A DNA stretch of 64,000 nt. Origin: Clostridiales bacterium (GTDB lineage Bacteria; Bacillota; Clostridia; TANB77; CAG-508). Made by a program: the position numbers and the translations under genes. A model generated the notes under the pieces. That model did no database searches and was not told the DNA's origin. It saw only the letters and a list, made by a program, of their open reading frames with translations. Position 1 is the first letter of the stretch, and each line of letters opens with the position of its first letter. This document shows positions 54,520-64,000 of the stretch, in pieces. The stretch covers positions 58,833 through 122,832 of the forward strand of contig DPDV01000012.1 of assembly GCA_003534295.1 (NCBI GenBank), written 5' to 3'.

Positions 54520-56766
54520 ATGAATACAAAGAACAAAAGCAAAGCCCCAAAATACTCTAGGGCTCTGAGATTAAGAAATGGTATGATTGCAATATTTTGT
54601 GTGTTTTTATTGCTAATTGGACGTTTATTTTGGTTACAATTTATTAAAGGTCCTTGGTTAAAGGAACAAATGTATAGTCAATTAATTACTAGTAGAGCAA
54701 TAAGTCCTAAAAGAGGTACTATATATGATACAAACGGAAAAGAGTTAGCTATAAGCGCTGCTGTAGATACTGTTACCATTAATCCAGACCTTATAAAAGT
54801 ATCTGAGGAAAACAAAGAATTAGAAGAAATTAAAACTAAAGCTTTAAAAGAGAAAGTTGCGAAAGCTTTTTCAGAGATCTTTGAATTAGATTATGAAAAA
54901 ACTTTAGCTAAAGTTAATAGCACAAGCTGGTTAGAGACAATTGTTTCAAAGGTTCAAAAAGACAAAATTGATAAACTGAAAAAATGGATGGAAGAGGAAA
55001 AGATTTATTCTGGCATTAATATAGATGAAGATACCAAAAGATATTATCCTTACAATAATTTAGCATCAAATTTAATAGGTTTTTGTGGAGATGAAAATAG
55101 AGGCTTAGAGGGATTAGAAAATGAATTTGATTCTTTATTAACTGGTACACCTGGAAGAATAATTACTTCTCAAGATGCAATCCAAGAATTCATTCCTGAT
55201 CAGAACGAGACCCTATTTGTTGCAGAAAATGGTAATAATATAACATTAACATTAGATGTAAATATTCAGGCTATTGCTGAAAAATATTTGGAGCAAGCTT
55301 GCAAAGAAAATAATTGTGCTCGTGGCGGAAATGTTATAATTATGAATCCAAATAATGGTGACATTTTGGCAATGGCAACTTACCCAAACTATAATTTAAA
55401 CACTCCTTATAAAGTCACAAGTATTACTGAGGACAAGTGGAAAGAAATGACTTCTGAGCAAAAGTCTAATGCTATGTATAGTATGTGGAGAAATAGAGCT
55501 CTTTCCGATAGATATGAACCTGGTTCTGTTTTTAAGGTTATAACTGCTGCAATTGGTTTAGAAGAAAATTTGGTTTCTCCTGATGAAAAAAATGTTTTTG
55601 ATTGTCCTGGATATCATGTTGTAGCTGGAAATACCATTTATTGTTGGAAAGGTATACCTGGCCATGGTAAACAAAGTTTAAGAGATGCTTTGTGCAATTC
55701 TTGTAACCCAGCATTTATGGAATTAGGCGAGAAGATTGGTGCTAAAACACTATATAAATATTTTGAAGCTTTTGGTTTATTTGACTCAACCAATTTAACT
55801 TCTGGTGATGTTAGCGGAAACTTCTGGGACTTAGAAGATGTTGGTCCTGTTGAGCTGGCTACCTCTTCATTTGGTCAAAGATTTGGTATAACACCATTGC
55901 AAATGGCAACCGCTATATGTTGTATAGCAAATGATGGCATATTAGTTCAACCTAAAATAATAAAACAGGTTACAAATACTGATACTGGTGCAACCACAAA
56001 TATAGATACAACAGTAATAAGACAAGTAGTTTCTAAGGAAACATCTGAAAATCTTTTAAATATGATGGAATCGGTAGTAACATCTGGTACAGGAAGGTAC
56101 GGAAGAGTTACAGGCTACTCTGTGGCAGGAAAAACCGGAACATCAGAACCATCACCAGGTGCAGAGGAAGATGGATATGTTGCGTCATATATTGCTATTT
56201 CCCCTGTAGAAAGTCCAGAAGTTGTTGCTCTTGTAACATTATATGCTCCTGAGGGAGATAGTCATCAAGGTGGTCAAATTGCTGGACCTGTTGCTTCTCA
56301 AATATTAACAGAAGTATTACCATATTTACAAATTCCTTCTGACAGTAGTGGCTCAACTACTGGAAGCAGTAGCTCAAATTCTACTACTACACTACCAAAT
56401 GTAGTAAACAAAACTATTGCAGAAGCAAATAAAATTATAGAAAACGCAGGCTTTAATTGTATTATATCAGGAGGTTCTGAAGAAATTGTCACAGAACAAA
56501 TGCCTAAAGCTGGAACCCAATTACTGAAAGACTCTATTGTTAAAATATATTCTGCTGGACATGAAGCAAGAGTATCACAAACAGTTCCAGATTTAAAAGG
56601 AAAGTCTTTATCCGAGGCAAGAACAATTTTAAAGGACCGAAATTTAAATATTCAAGTTAGTGGTTCTGGAATAGTTATAAGTCAAGATCCTATTGCAGGC
56701 ACTTCTGTAGAAGAAGGTACACTAATAGCTGTTTCTATGAAACCAGAAATACAAGATGCACATTAA
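54520..56766 (+). CDS. SpoVD/FtsI-type class B penicillin-binding protein with PASTA domains
   Basis: 748 residues: short cytoplasmic tail, transmembrane helix (about 22-42), dimerisation domain, transpeptidase domain with SVFK (336-339, catalytic Ser336), SCN (394-396) and KTG (538-540), then a Ser/Thr linker and two C-terminal PASTA domains (about 628-690 and 690-745). It cross-links peptidoglycan; PASTA-bearing class B PBPs of this form include SpoVD (spore cortex) and Pbp2x/FtsI-like division enzymes. Divergent from rsmA, single gene with its own terminator. Confidence 0.92.
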   Translation: MNTKNKSKAPKYSRALRLRNGMIAIFCVFLLLIGRLFWLQFIKGPWLKEQMYSQLITSRAISPKRGTIYDTNGKELAISAAVDTVTINPDLIKVSEENKELEEIKTKALKEKVAKAFSEIFELDYEKTLAKVNSTSWLETIVSKVQKDKIDKLKKWMEEEKIYSGINIDEDTKRYYPYNNLASNLIGFCGDENRGLEGLENEFDSLLTGTPGRIITSQDAIQEFIPDQNETLFVAENGNNITLTLDVNIQAIAEKYLEQACKENNCARGGNVIIMNPNNGDILAMATYPNYNLNTPYKVTSITEDKWKEMTSEQKSNAMYSMWRNRALSDRYEPGSVFKVITAAIGLEENLVSPDEKNVFDCPGYHVVAGNTIYCWKGIPGHGKQSLRDALCNSCNPAFMELGEKIGAKTLYKYFEAFGLFDSTNLTSGDVSGNFWDLEDVGPVELATSSFGQRFGITPLQMATAICCIANDGILVQPKIIKQVTNTDTGATTNIDTTVIRQVVSKETSENLLNMMESVVTSGTGRYGRVTGYSVAGKTGTSEPSPGAEEDGYVASYIAISPVESPEVVALVTLYAPEGDSHQGGQIAGPVASQILTEVLPYLQIPSDSSGSTTGSSSSNSTTTLPNVVNKTIAEANKIIENAGFNCIISGGSEEIVTEQMPKAGTQLLKDSIVKIYSAGHEARVSQTVPDLKGKSLSEARTILKDRNLNIQVSGSGIVISQDPIAGTSVEEGTLIAVSMKPEIQDAH

Positions 56767-56772
56767 GGCATA

Positions 56773-56808
56773 AAAAAATTAAAGGAGTATAAGCTCCTTT
56801 AATTTTTT
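56773..56808. terminator. Terminator between the PBP and ftsH genes
   Basis: AATTAAAGGAG pairs with CTCCTTTAATT, extended by A/T pairs, 6-nt loop, T-run on both strands. Serves both convergent genes. Confidence 0.85.
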
Positions 56809-56814
56809 ATAATT

Positions 56815-58626
56815 TTAATTATTGAATATTGCATCAAATTCTTCTCCATCTATTTTTTCTTTTTCTAACAATATTCCTGCTACAACATGTAATTTTTCCA
56901 TATTAGCATTTAATATTTCTGCTGCTTTTTTATATGCATAATCAATTATACTTTTTACTTCTTCATCTATTATTGCAGCTGTTTCTTCTGAATACTCTTT
57001 GCTCTGTGCAAAATCTCTTCCTAAAAATACTTCTTCTTGATTTTGTCCTAAGGTTATAGTGCCAACTCTTTCACTCATTCCATATTTTGTAACCATATTT
57101 CTTGCAATCTTCGTTGCACGTTCTATATCATTACTTGCTCCTGTTGATATATCGTCTAATACCAATTTTTCTGATACTCTTCCACCTAATAGTGAAACTA
57201 TATTTTCTATCATTTCTGTTCTAGACATAAAAGACTTATCTTCTGTTGGTCTATACATAGTATATCCTCCAGCCATTCCTCTTGGTATAATTGATATTTG
57301 ATGAACAGGATCTTGTGTTGGTAAAAATCTACTTACAACTGCATGCCCTGCCTCATGATATGCCACTAATTTTTGTTCTTTTTCGCTTCTAACTCTAGTC
57401 CTTTTTTCAGGTCCCATTGTTACTTTAACCATTGCATCTTCTACTTCTGTCATACTAATTTCTGGTTTATTTCTTCTTGCAGCCAATAAAGCCGCCTCAT
57501 TTAATACATTTTCCAAATCTGCACCTGAAAATCCTGATGTATTTTTTGCAATTGTTTTTAAATCTACATCTGGTGCCAATTTCTTCTTTCTGCTATGAAC
57601 TTCTAAGATTTCCTCTCTTGCTTTAACATCTGGTGCCGATACTACTATTTGTCTATCAAATCTTCCTGGTCTTAATAAAGCTTTGTCTAATACGTCTGGT
57701 CTATTGGTTGCAGCTAATACTATTACTCCTTCATTAGCTGAGAATCCATCCATCTCTACTAATAACTGATTTAGTGTTTGTTCTCTTTCATCATGTCCTC
57801 CGCCAAGTCCTGCACCTCTTTGACGACCAACTGCATCTATTTCATCTATAAATACAATACATGGTGCTTTTTTCTTTGCTTCTTCAAATAAATCTCTTAC
57901 TCTAGAAGCTCCTACACCAACAAACATTTCTACAAAGTCTGAACCACTTATAATGAAGAATGGTACACCTGCCTCTCCTGCAACTGCTTTTGCTAAAAGT
58001 GTTTTTCCTGTTCCAGGTTGCCCTACCAATAAAACTCCTTTTGGAATTCTTGCACCCATCTCTGTGAATTTTCTTGGATTTTTTAAAAATTCAACTATTT
58101 CTTCTAATTCTTCTTTTTCCTCATCTACACCAGCCACATCATTAAATGTTACTTTTGTTTTATCTGTTGGATTTAATATTTTAGCTCTGCTCTTTCCAAA
58201 AGACATTGTTTTATTTGAGCCAGCTCCTCCTTGTGCTCCACTATTCATAAATAAGAACCAGAATATAAAGAATATAATTAATATTCCAAATGGTGTTAAA
58301 AGACTTAGTATTGTTACAAATAAAGATTCTGATTTTTCTGTTACCTTTATTGTACCTGTTTTCATACTATCTTCTAATGCTGACATTAGATGTTCAACAC
58401 TTGGTATATTTACCTCTTTAGTAACATTTTGGTTCTTTAATTTTACATTTGCTTTTACCTTATCTGCCGAAATTTCTATTTCTTTTACTTCACCTGCTTC
58501 TACTTTAGAAAGTAATTCCGAGTAGGCAAGCCTATTCTCAGTATTATCAATTATTGATGATATTAAGACTATAAATATTATAAATGTTATTAGCCACATA
58601 GCTAAAGATTTTATTCCATTTTTCAA
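56815..58626 (-). CDS. ftsH: ATP-dependent zinc metalloprotease FtsH
   Basis: 603 residues. Membrane-bound AAA+ protease for quality control and regulated turnover. Two N-terminal transmembrane helices (about 5-25 and 105-128), Walker A GQPGTGKT (202-209), Walker B VFIDEIDA, and the zinc site HEAGH (424-428). Standard length. Single gene with a promoter at 58654-58682. Confidence 0.97.
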   Translation of the reverse strand: MKNGIKSLAMWLITFIIFIVLISSIIDNTENRLAYSELLSKVEAGEVKEIEISADKVKANVKLKNQNVTKEVNIPSVEHLMSALEDSMKTGTIKVTEKSESLFVTILSLLTPFGILIIFFIFWFLFMNSGAQGGAGSNKTMSFGKSRAKILNPTDKTKVTFNDVAGVDEEKEELEEIVEFLKNPRKFTEMGARIPKGVLLVGQPGTGKTLLAKAVAGEAGVPFFIISGSDFVEMFVGVGASRVRDLFEEAKKKAPCIVFIDEIDAVGRQRGAGLGGGHDEREQTLNQLLVEMDGFSANEGVIVLAATNRPDVLDKALLRPGRFDRQIVVSAPDVKAREEILEVHSRKKKLAPDVDLKTIAKNTSGFSGADLENVLNEAALLAARRNKPEISMTEVEDAMVKVTMGPEKRTRVRSEKEQKLVAYHEAGHAVVSRFLPTQDPVHQISIIPRGMAGGYTMYRPTEDKSFMSRTEMIENIVSLLGGRVSEKLVLDDISTGASNDIERATKIARNMVTKYGMSERVGTITLGQNQEEVFLGRDFAQSKEYSEETAAIIDEEVKSIIDYAYKKAAEILNANMEKLHVVAGILLEKEKIDGEEFDAIFNN

Positions 58627-58653
58627 GTTAATGCCTCCTTTTACTATTTAAGG

Positions 58654-58682
58654 AATATATCATAAAGATTTTGGTATTTCAA
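58654..58682 (-). promoter_or_regulatory. ftsH promoter
   Basis: TTGAAA (58677-58682) and TATATT (58654-58659), 17-nt spacer. Confidence 0.6.
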
Positions 58683-58733
58683 GTGTTTTACTAAAGTTTT
58701 TTTGTTCACACCCTAGTCATATCAAGGCTTTCC

Positions 58734-59729
58734 TTACGGAAGTTTACAATACCTCGTAAAAAAGATTTTTTTATTTTTTATCATTATTTTTATATTTTTA
58801 TTTGGTGTTAAGTATTTATTACCAATATTATTTTTACATAATTTAATAACATCTTCAATATGTATTTTTTCTATTCCGTTAGTAGTCCCTAAAAGCTCAT
58901 TAATAGTATATATTATAAGTCTTGATTTTATTACTTTTTCTAAAACATTAAATTTTTTTAAATCTAAAATTATTTCTTTTTCAGTTCTACTTATAAAAGT
59001 CTCTTTATATGACTGTTTTACTATTGATTTGAAATACATTTCATCAGTTGCTATAAGATGGGACATTCTATTTATTGTTTCTATAATATTAGGATTAAAA
59101 TTCTCTTGTATATACGGAATAAGCATATTCCTAATTTTATTTCTTGTATATATGCTTTCTTGATTTGTTTTGTCATACTTAGGGTTTAAACCTTTTTCAT
59201 TACAATATTGTTCAATTTCTTGTCTGGTACATTCAATTATAGGTCGTATAAGTTTGTTATCTCTTATTGGTTCTATACCTTTAAGCCCTGTACTTCCACT
59301 TCCCCTTAAGAAATTCATTAGTACTGTTTCTGCATTATCATTTGCATTATGCGCTGTAGCAATTTTATTTCCACCAACTAAGTTCTTTACCTCTTCAAAA
59401 AAATCATATCTAATTTTTCTTCCAACCTCTTCTGTCCCTAGCTTTTTTTCTTTAGCTATTTGTAAAACATCTACCTTCTTTACAAAACATTTTATATCCC
59501 TCTGCTTACAAAAATCTTGTACAAACTCTGTTTCAGAGTCAGCCTCTTTTCTTATCATATGATTAATATGTGCAACTACAATGTTTATTTTAAGTTCATT
59601 TTGTAAATTTTTTAATACATTCAATAAACAAATAGAATCTGGCCCCCCAGACACTCCCACTACTATAGTATCCCCAGATTTTATTTGTTCATACCTTTTT
59701 ATGGTATTTAATACCTTATCCTCCAACAT
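58734..59729 (-). CDS. tilS: tRNA(Ile)-lysidine synthase
   Basis: About 331 residues. Modifies C34 of the tRNA-Ile2 anticodon to lysidine so that it reads AUA. The PP-loop SGGPDS (GVSGGPDSICLL) is intact, and the catalytic core is followed by a shortened C-terminal region; many TilS are 400-470 residues, so this one lacks the last accessory domain. A GTG six codons upstream is possible, but AAAGGGG lies just before the ATG used here. Located between dnaB and ftsH, a common Firmicutes order. Confidence 0.9.
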   Translation of the reverse strand: MLEDKVLNTIKRYEQIKSGDTIVVGVSGGPDSICLLNVLKNLQNELKINIVVAHINHMIRKEADSETEFVQDFCKQRDIKCFVKKVDVLQIAKEKKLGTEEVGRKIRYDFFEEVKNLVGGNKIATAHNANDNAETVLMNFLRGSGSTGLKGIEPIRDNKLIRPIIECTRQEIEQYCNEKGLNPKYDKTNQESIYTRNKIRNMLIPYIQENFNPNIIETINRMSHLIATDEMYFKSIVKQSYKETFISRTEKEIILDLKKFNVLEKVIKSRLIIYTINELLGTTNGIEKIHIEDVIKLCKNNIGNKYLTPNKNIKIMIKNKKIFFTRYCKLP

Positions 59730-59774
59730 ATTTCCCCTTTCTGTCACAAAAAGGAGCGTCCCTATAGTGACAAC

Positions 59775-61106
59775 TTATTCTCTGTATCTTTCTATATTTG
59801 CGAATTTTGTATAGTTTGCTAGCCATAATAGTTCTACCGTTCCTGTTGCTCCCGATCTATGTTTTGCTATTATTACTTCTGCAATATTTTTCTTTTCTGT
59901 GTCTTCATTGTAGTAGTCATCTCTATATAAAAACATTACAATGTCTGCATCTTGCTCTATTGAACCTGATTCACGTAAGTCTGAAAGCATTGGTCTATGG
60001 TCTATTCTTTGCTCTGGTGCACGTGATAATTGTGATAATGCTATAACAGGTACATCTATTTCCTTTGCTAATATTTTTAAGGACCTACTTATCTCTGCTA
60101 TTTCTTGTTCACGGCTTCCTCCTTTTTTATTACTGCCTTGAACTAATTGTAAATAGTCTATTACAACTAATCCTATATTTTTTTCTAATTTCATTTTTCT
60201 GCATTTTGCCCTTATTTCCATTATTGAAATACCCGGAGTATCATCTATATATATACCCGCTTCTGAAAGTTCTCCTGATGTTGCTGCTAATTTTGCCCAT
60301 TCATCATCATCTATTTTTCCCGTTCTAACTTTTGCACTATCCACCATTGCTTCACTGCATAAAATTCTGTTTGTCATTTGTTCTTTAGACATTTCTAAGC
60401 TAAATATCGCTACTGGAACTTTTGCTCTTACTGCTGCATTTGTGGCTATATTTAACGCAAACGCGGATTTTCCCATAGCAGGTCTTGCAGCAACCAGTAT
60501 CAAGTCTGAATTGTGTAGTCCTGAAGTTCTATAGTCCAAATCCACAAATCCTGTTGGAACGCCTGTAATTGATTCTTTTTGGTTATATAATTGTTCCAAT
60601 TGTGTAAATGTGTCTACTAGAATGTCTTTTATAGATGAATATCCCTTTTGATTCTTTTTTTGCATTACCTGAAAAATCTTTTTTTCTGCTGTATCTATTA
60701 CTTGTTCTACCTCTTGTGTAGGGTCATATCCAAGTGTTATTAATTCATCCGCAGTTTTTATTAATGCTCTTAGCATTGATTTTTCTTCCACTATTTTTAT
60801 ATATTGTTCTACATTTGATGTTGTAGGTACTTTGTCTGGTAATTGAACTATATATTCCAAACCACCAACAGCCTCAAACTTTCCCATTGATTTTAGCTCT
60901 GATTTTAATGTTATAATGTCTATTGGCTCTGCCCTATTGTATAAATTTAGTATTGCAGAATATATTATTTTATTATCTTCTCTGTAAAAATCTTGCTCTT
61001 GCAATACTTCTACTGCTGCTATTACTGCATCTTTATCTGTTAACATACTGCCTATAATAGCTTGTTCTGCTTCTATATCGTGTGGTGGAATTCTGCCTAA
61101 CTCCAT
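59775..61106 (-). CDS. dnaB: Replicative DNA helicase DnaB
   Basis: About 443 residues. Ring helicase that unwinds DNA at the fork. The N-terminal primase-contact domain (PPHDIEAEQAIIGSML), linker and RecA-like domain with Walker A ARPAMGKSAFAL, plus LVVIDYLQL and a DLRESGSIEQDAD segment, are present. An upstream ATG three codons earlier abuts AAAGGA, so the ATG of MELGRIPP (9 nt spacing) is the better start. Directly downstream of rplI in the usual gdpP-rplI-dnaB order. Confidence 0.95.
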   Translation of the reverse strand: MELGRIPPHDIEAEQAIIGSMLTDKDAVIAAVEVLQEQDFYREDNKIIYSAILNLYNRAEPIDIITLKSELKSMGKFEAVGGLEYIVQLPDKVPTTSNVEQYIKIVEEKSMLRALIKTADELITLGYDPTQEVEQVIDTAEKKIFQVMQKKNQKGYSSIKDILVDTFTQLEQLYNQKESITGVPTGFVDLDYRTSGLHNSDLILVAARPAMGKSAFALNIATNAAVRAKVPVAIFSLEMSKEQMTNRILCSEAMVDSAKVRTGKIDDDEWAKLAATSGELSEAGIYIDDTPGISIMEIRAKCRKMKLEKNIGLVVIDYLQLVQGSNKKGGSREQEIAEISRSLKILAKEIDVPVIALSQLSRAPEQRIDHRPMLSDLRESGSIEQDADIVMFLYRDDYYNEDTEKKNIAEVIIAKHRSGATGTVELLWLANYTKFANIERYRE

Positions 61107-61139
61107 TTTTTTCATTCCTTTCTTAATATACGAGTCCTA

Positions 61140-61586
61140 CTATTCTGCAATTATATTCACTGTTAATTTTGCATTTACTCCTTCATATAATTTTATATTT
61201 ATTGTAAATCTTCCTATATTTTTTATAGTTTCTTTTACTTCTATCTTCTTTTTATCTATTTCTATTTTATACTGTTCTTTTAAATTTTCTGATATTTCTT
61301 TTGAGGTTACCCCTCCAAATATCTTTCCATTTTCTCCAGCTTTTACTTTTATTGTTAAAACTAGTTCTTTTAACTTATTTGCTACTTCTATTGCATCATT
61401 TTTTTCATTTTGTTTTTTAAATTTATTAGCTTCATTCTTTGATTCTAGTTTTCCTAAATTTTCTTTTGTTGCCTCTACTGCTAATTTTTTTGGAAATAAG
61501 TAATTTCTTGCATATCCATCACTTGCATTTATTATTTCATCTTTTTTCCCTACGCCCTTTATATTGTCTAATAAAATTACCTTCAT
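61140..61586 (-). CDS. rplI: Ribosomal protein L9
   Basis: 148 residues, standard length. Large-subunit protein with two globular domains joined by a long helix: N-terminal MKVILLDNIKGVGKKDEIINASDGYARNYL-type signature and a C-terminal IFGGVTSKEI domain. Own promoter at 61660-61688; co-transcribed with dnaB. Confidence 0.96.
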   Translation of the reverse strand: MKVILLDNIKGVGKKDEIINASDGYARNYLFPKKLAVEATKENLGKLESKNEANKFKKQNEKNDAIEVANKLKELVLTIKVKAGENGKIFGGVTSKEISENLKEQYKIEIDKKKIEVKETIKNIGRFTINIKLYEGVNAKLTVNIIAE

Positions 61587-61659
61587 ATAATCATTCCTCT
61601 CTTTATCTTCTTTAATACTTTTTTAAAATTCTAGTATTTAATTTAAAATGCTTTTATTA

Positions 61660-61688
61660 ATTATATCTTATAGAGTTTCTTCTATCAA
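61660..61688 (-). promoter_or_regulatory. rplI-dnaB promoter
   Basis: TTGATA (61683-61688) and TATAAT (61660-61665), 17-nt spacer. Confidence 0.7.
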
Positions 61689-61731
61689 TAGCTTTTACCC
61701 ACTTTTATATATATTAAAGTCAATTGTTTAT

Positions 61732-61763
61732 AAGAGGGCAAATACCAGTTGTATTGCCCTCTT
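61732..61763. terminator. Hairpin after gdpP
   Basis: AAGAGGGCAA and TTGCCCTCTT with a 12-nt loop. The T-run is strong only on the plus strand; on the minus strand, where gdpP is read, it is followed by CTTATAA, so it is a weaker terminator for gdpP. Confidence 0.65.
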
Positions 61764-61777
61764 TTTTATTATTCCTC

Positions 61778-63775
61778 TTAACTTGACATTTCACTAAAAT
61801 ATTCATTTATTCTATTTATAAGCTCTGTTTTTACTTCTTCTGTTGTCATTCCCTCTACTTGGGCTCCGGCTAAGGTTATGTGTCCTCCGCCACCCAGTTT
61901 TTCTAGTATTAATTGAACATTTATATCTCCTATTGAACGTCCACTTATGCAGACTCTGTCTCCCATCATTCCAATTACAAATGATGCAACTATATTACTT
62001 ATTGTGAGTAGTTCATCTGCCGCCTTTGCACATATTATGTTTGCATCTTTGTCTTGTTCATCATAAATAGAAATTGCTATTGCATGTTCTAAAACCTCTG
62101 CCTTTTCTACTATTTTAGAAATTTTATTGTATGTTGCTAAGTCACTTTGAAACCATTTTTTCACCTTAATTGTATCTATTCCATACTTTCTCAAATATGC
62201 TGCTGCTTCAAATGTTCTTACACCTGTTTTAAAAGTAAAATTCTTTGTATCCATCATAATTCCCGCATAAAGTGCCTCTGCTTCTAACTCTGTTAACTCA
62301 ATTTTTTCTTGTGAATATTCCAATATTTCTGTAACAAGTTCTGCTGCTGAAGATGCATAAACCTCATGGAACATAAGTGTTGCATCTTCTATATATTCTG
62401 TACTTCTTCTATGATGGTCTATAACTACTATTTTTTCTGTTTCTTCTAATAATTCTGGAATTTCCACATAGTTTTTCTTACTTGTATCCACAACAATTAG
62501 CAATGTTTCTGGGCTTATTTTAGCTAATGCTTCACTTTTGTTTATAATTACATTTTTGTACTCGTCATCTTCTTTTGCTTTTTCCATAAAGTTTTCTAAA
62601 CCAATTCCATAAGAATTGTTTACTATATATGCATTTTTTCCTAATGACCTTGCTAATCTATATATTCCCATACTTGAACCTATGCAGTCCATATCTGAGT
62701 TAGAATGTCCCATTACCATTACATTTTCCGCTTCAAGTATTAGTTCTTTTAAGGCATGTGCTACTGTTCTAGCTTTCACCTTAGTTCTTTTTTCTACTTC
62801 TTGTGCTCTTCCGCCAAAGAATACATATTTTCCATTTTCTCTTACAACTGCCTGGTCTCCTCCACGTCCCAATACGATATCTAGGCCTGCTTGTGCGGAT
62901 TTGTATTTTTCGTAGTTAGAGCTACCTTCGTTTGAAACAGCTATGCTTAAAGTGAACTGTGCTTTATTAGTCCATTCCAATTCTTTTATTTCATCTAATA
63001 TATTAAATTTTTTATTTTCTATTTCTGATAGATATTTTTGTTCAAATATTAACACAAAAGTATCTCTTTCAGATTTTATTACTAAACCTTCAAAATGAGT
63101 TGCCCATTCATATATATTTTTTTCAATTTGTGCTATGAATGTAGACCTGTCTTCGTTTTCTACTCTCTGCATTAACTCTTCATAATTGTCAATCATTATT
63201 ATTCCTATACAATTTTGTGAGTTAATATATTTTTCTTCTGTTTTTATTAATTCTGTATTGTCCATAAAATATAGTGTAAATATTGACTGTTTATTTTTTA
63301 ATTCTATATATTCTCCTAATAGCTTATATGTTTTACTTCCAATTACTATACTTTGATTAATATTTTTATTTTTAACAAATTCTCCATTTTCAAGACTTTG
63401 CTTTAATTCTTTTAATATACTATCCAAATAGTTATTAATATCTATATTAATAAATTCCTTAGAAAACTTCTCGTTTTTCCAAATTGTATTTCCATTGGTT
63501 TCTAATATTATAAGTGGAAATGGTGAATTTATCAGTGTTCCCTTTGCTGCTTTATCAACGCTAAAGGTTAAGTGTTCTATATGCTCAGATAATTCTTCTT
63601 TTCTCTTTTCACTGCTCCAATAAGCATATCCAACAACTAAAATATAAAACAAAATTGCTGGCAGAACTAAGTTAATATTGCTTATACAAATAATTGTTAA
63701 AAGTACTGCTATTATTACTAAATATATCTTTACGCGCGATACTAGTTTATCAAATATTTTTTTATTGCTCGGCAT
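61778..63775 (-). CDS. gdpP: Cyclic-di-AMP phosphodiesterase GdpP
   Basis: 665 residues. Membrane enzyme that hydrolyses c-di-AMP. Two N-terminal transmembrane helices, a PAS-like domain, a degenerate GGDEF domain (GRGGDQAVV), then the DHH/DHHA1 domain with the SNSDMDCIGS and DHHRRS segments and the C-terminal GGGGHITLAGAQ motif. Its order before rplI and dnaB matches other Firmicutes. A small gap (63776-63878) upstream shows a ribosome site and no clear promoter. Confidence 0.95.
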   Translation of the reverse strand: MPSNKKIFDKLVSRVKIYLVIIAVLLTIICISNINLVLPAILFYILVVGYAYWSSEKRKEELSEHIEHLTFSVDKAAKGTLINSPFPLIILETNGNTIWKNEKFSKEFINIDINNYLDSILKELKQSLENGEFVKNKNINQSIVIGSKTYKLLGEYIELKNKQSIFTLYFMDNTELIKTEEKYINSQNCIGIIMIDNYEELMQRVENEDRSTFIAQIEKNIYEWATHFEGLVIKSERDTFVLIFEQKYLSEIENKKFNILDEIKELEWTNKAQFTLSIAVSNEGSSNYEKYKSAQAGLDIVLGRGGDQAVVRENGKYVFFGGRAQEVEKRTKVKARTVAHALKELILEAENVMVMGHSNSDMDCIGSSMGIYRLARSLGKNAYIVNNSYGIGLENFMEKAKEDDEYKNVIINKSEALAKISPETLLIVVDTSKKNYVEIPELLEETEKIVVIDHHRRSTEYIEDATLMFHEVYASSAAELVTEILEYSQEKIELTELEAEALYAGIMMDTKNFTFKTGVRTFEAAAYLRKYGIDTIKVKKWFQSDLATYNKISKIVEKAEVLEHAIAISIYDEQDKDANIICAKAADELLTISNIVASFVIGMMGDRVCISGRSIGDINVQLILEKLGGGGHITLAGAQVEGMTTEEVKTELINRINEYFSEMSS

Positions 63776-63878
63776 AAAATCCTCCTAATTACATCTTATA
63801 TTTTACACTTATTTCGCGCTTTTGTCAATGTTTACAAGAAATCCACACTGTAAATGGGAATTAAAATTGCTTTTTGGT

Positions 63879-64000
63879 CTAGGCATTAACATTTTTTATA
63901 TAGTCTTCTAATATTATTTTTATTACAGTTGCTATTGGTACTGCCAAGAACATGCCTAATACCCCAAAGTACGCTCCACCTACTGTTACCGCAAATATTA
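63879..64000 (-). CDS. AI-2E family transporter (C-terminal end only)
   Basis: The last 40 codons of a gene that starts beyond the window: FAVTVGGAYFGVLGMFLAVPIATVIKIILEDYIKN and a TAG stop at 63879-63881. The GxxFGxxGMxLAVPxATVxKxxL pattern is the usual end of the AI-2E/PerM transporter family. Substrate unknown. Confidence 0.8.
   Translation of the reverse strand, partial: IFAVTVGGAYFGVLGMFLAVPIATVIKIILEDYIKNVNA

Noticed and set aside
59748..59775. GTCAC/GTGAC inverted repeat between tilS and dnaB as an operator
   Set aside because: Only about six bp per arm, overlaps the end of dnaB, no promoter beside it.

Overview
The window is AT-rich, densely packed bacterial DNA with Shine-Dalgarno sites of the GGAGG type, TTGACA/TATAAT-like promoters and strong hairpin-plus-T-run terminators. 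Gene content (RNase J, HU, TrmFO, SpoVD-like PBP with PASTA domains, GdpP, sortase, DUF951, pyrimidine-nucleoside phosphorylase) points to a low-GC Gram-positive of the class Clostridia, probably an anaerobe; the exact lineage cannot be read from the sequence. I saw no tRNA, rRNA, IS element, integrase or CRISPR array.

Region 1-13.9 kb (minus strand) is a type IV secretion/conjugation-like operon: three TrbC/VirB2-type pilins, a PrgI-type membrane protein, a VirB4 that appears split into an N-terminal-domain protein and an ATPase, three paralogous VirB6/TrbL-like polytopic proteins (one fused to an NlpC/P60 cell-wall hydrolase), an unknown single-pass protein and a very acidic repeat protein cut by the window edge. 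A VirD4/TraG-like coupling ATPase is at 20.4 kb, a possible Replic_Relax-like winged-helix protein at 24.1 kb and a 739-residue unknown protein at 32.2 kb. No relaxase or integrase is visible, and these parts lie among core genes, so the system looks like a resident, possibly domesticated secretion machine. The promoter in front of the third pilin and the one in front of the 739-residue protein match at 31 of 37 positions (hand alignment), suggesting co-regulation.

13.9-31.5 kb holds core functions: a 35-residue Cys-rich mini-protein, DUF951, gltX, rnj, hup, a MurJ/SpoVB-like flippase, DUF1015, two pseudouridine synthases, lspA, a GT-C-like membrane protein, an EEP hydrolase, tsf and rpsB. 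34.5-44.4 kb has trmFO, a zinc-ribbon protein, pdp, rnhB, a pilin-like protein, an htrA gene with a frameshift in its PDZ domain, an M23 peptidase and a Ca2+-type P-ATPase.

44.4-48.3 kb is a small accessory cluster: a radical SAM/SPASM maturase, a 118-residue precursor-like peptide with three 5-Cys repeats, two tandem acetyltransferase-like proteins, and a convergent Cys-rich protein. It resembles a RiPP locus without a transporter in view. 48.3-64 kb is core again: smc, a VTT-domain protein, sortase, ksgA, a SpoVD-like PBP, ftsH, tilS, dnaB, rplI, gdpP and the tail of an AI-2E family transporter gene.

Regulatory features worth attention are hairpins in the leaders of rnj and trmFO, and a terminator hairpin that contains the -35 box of the rpsB promoter.
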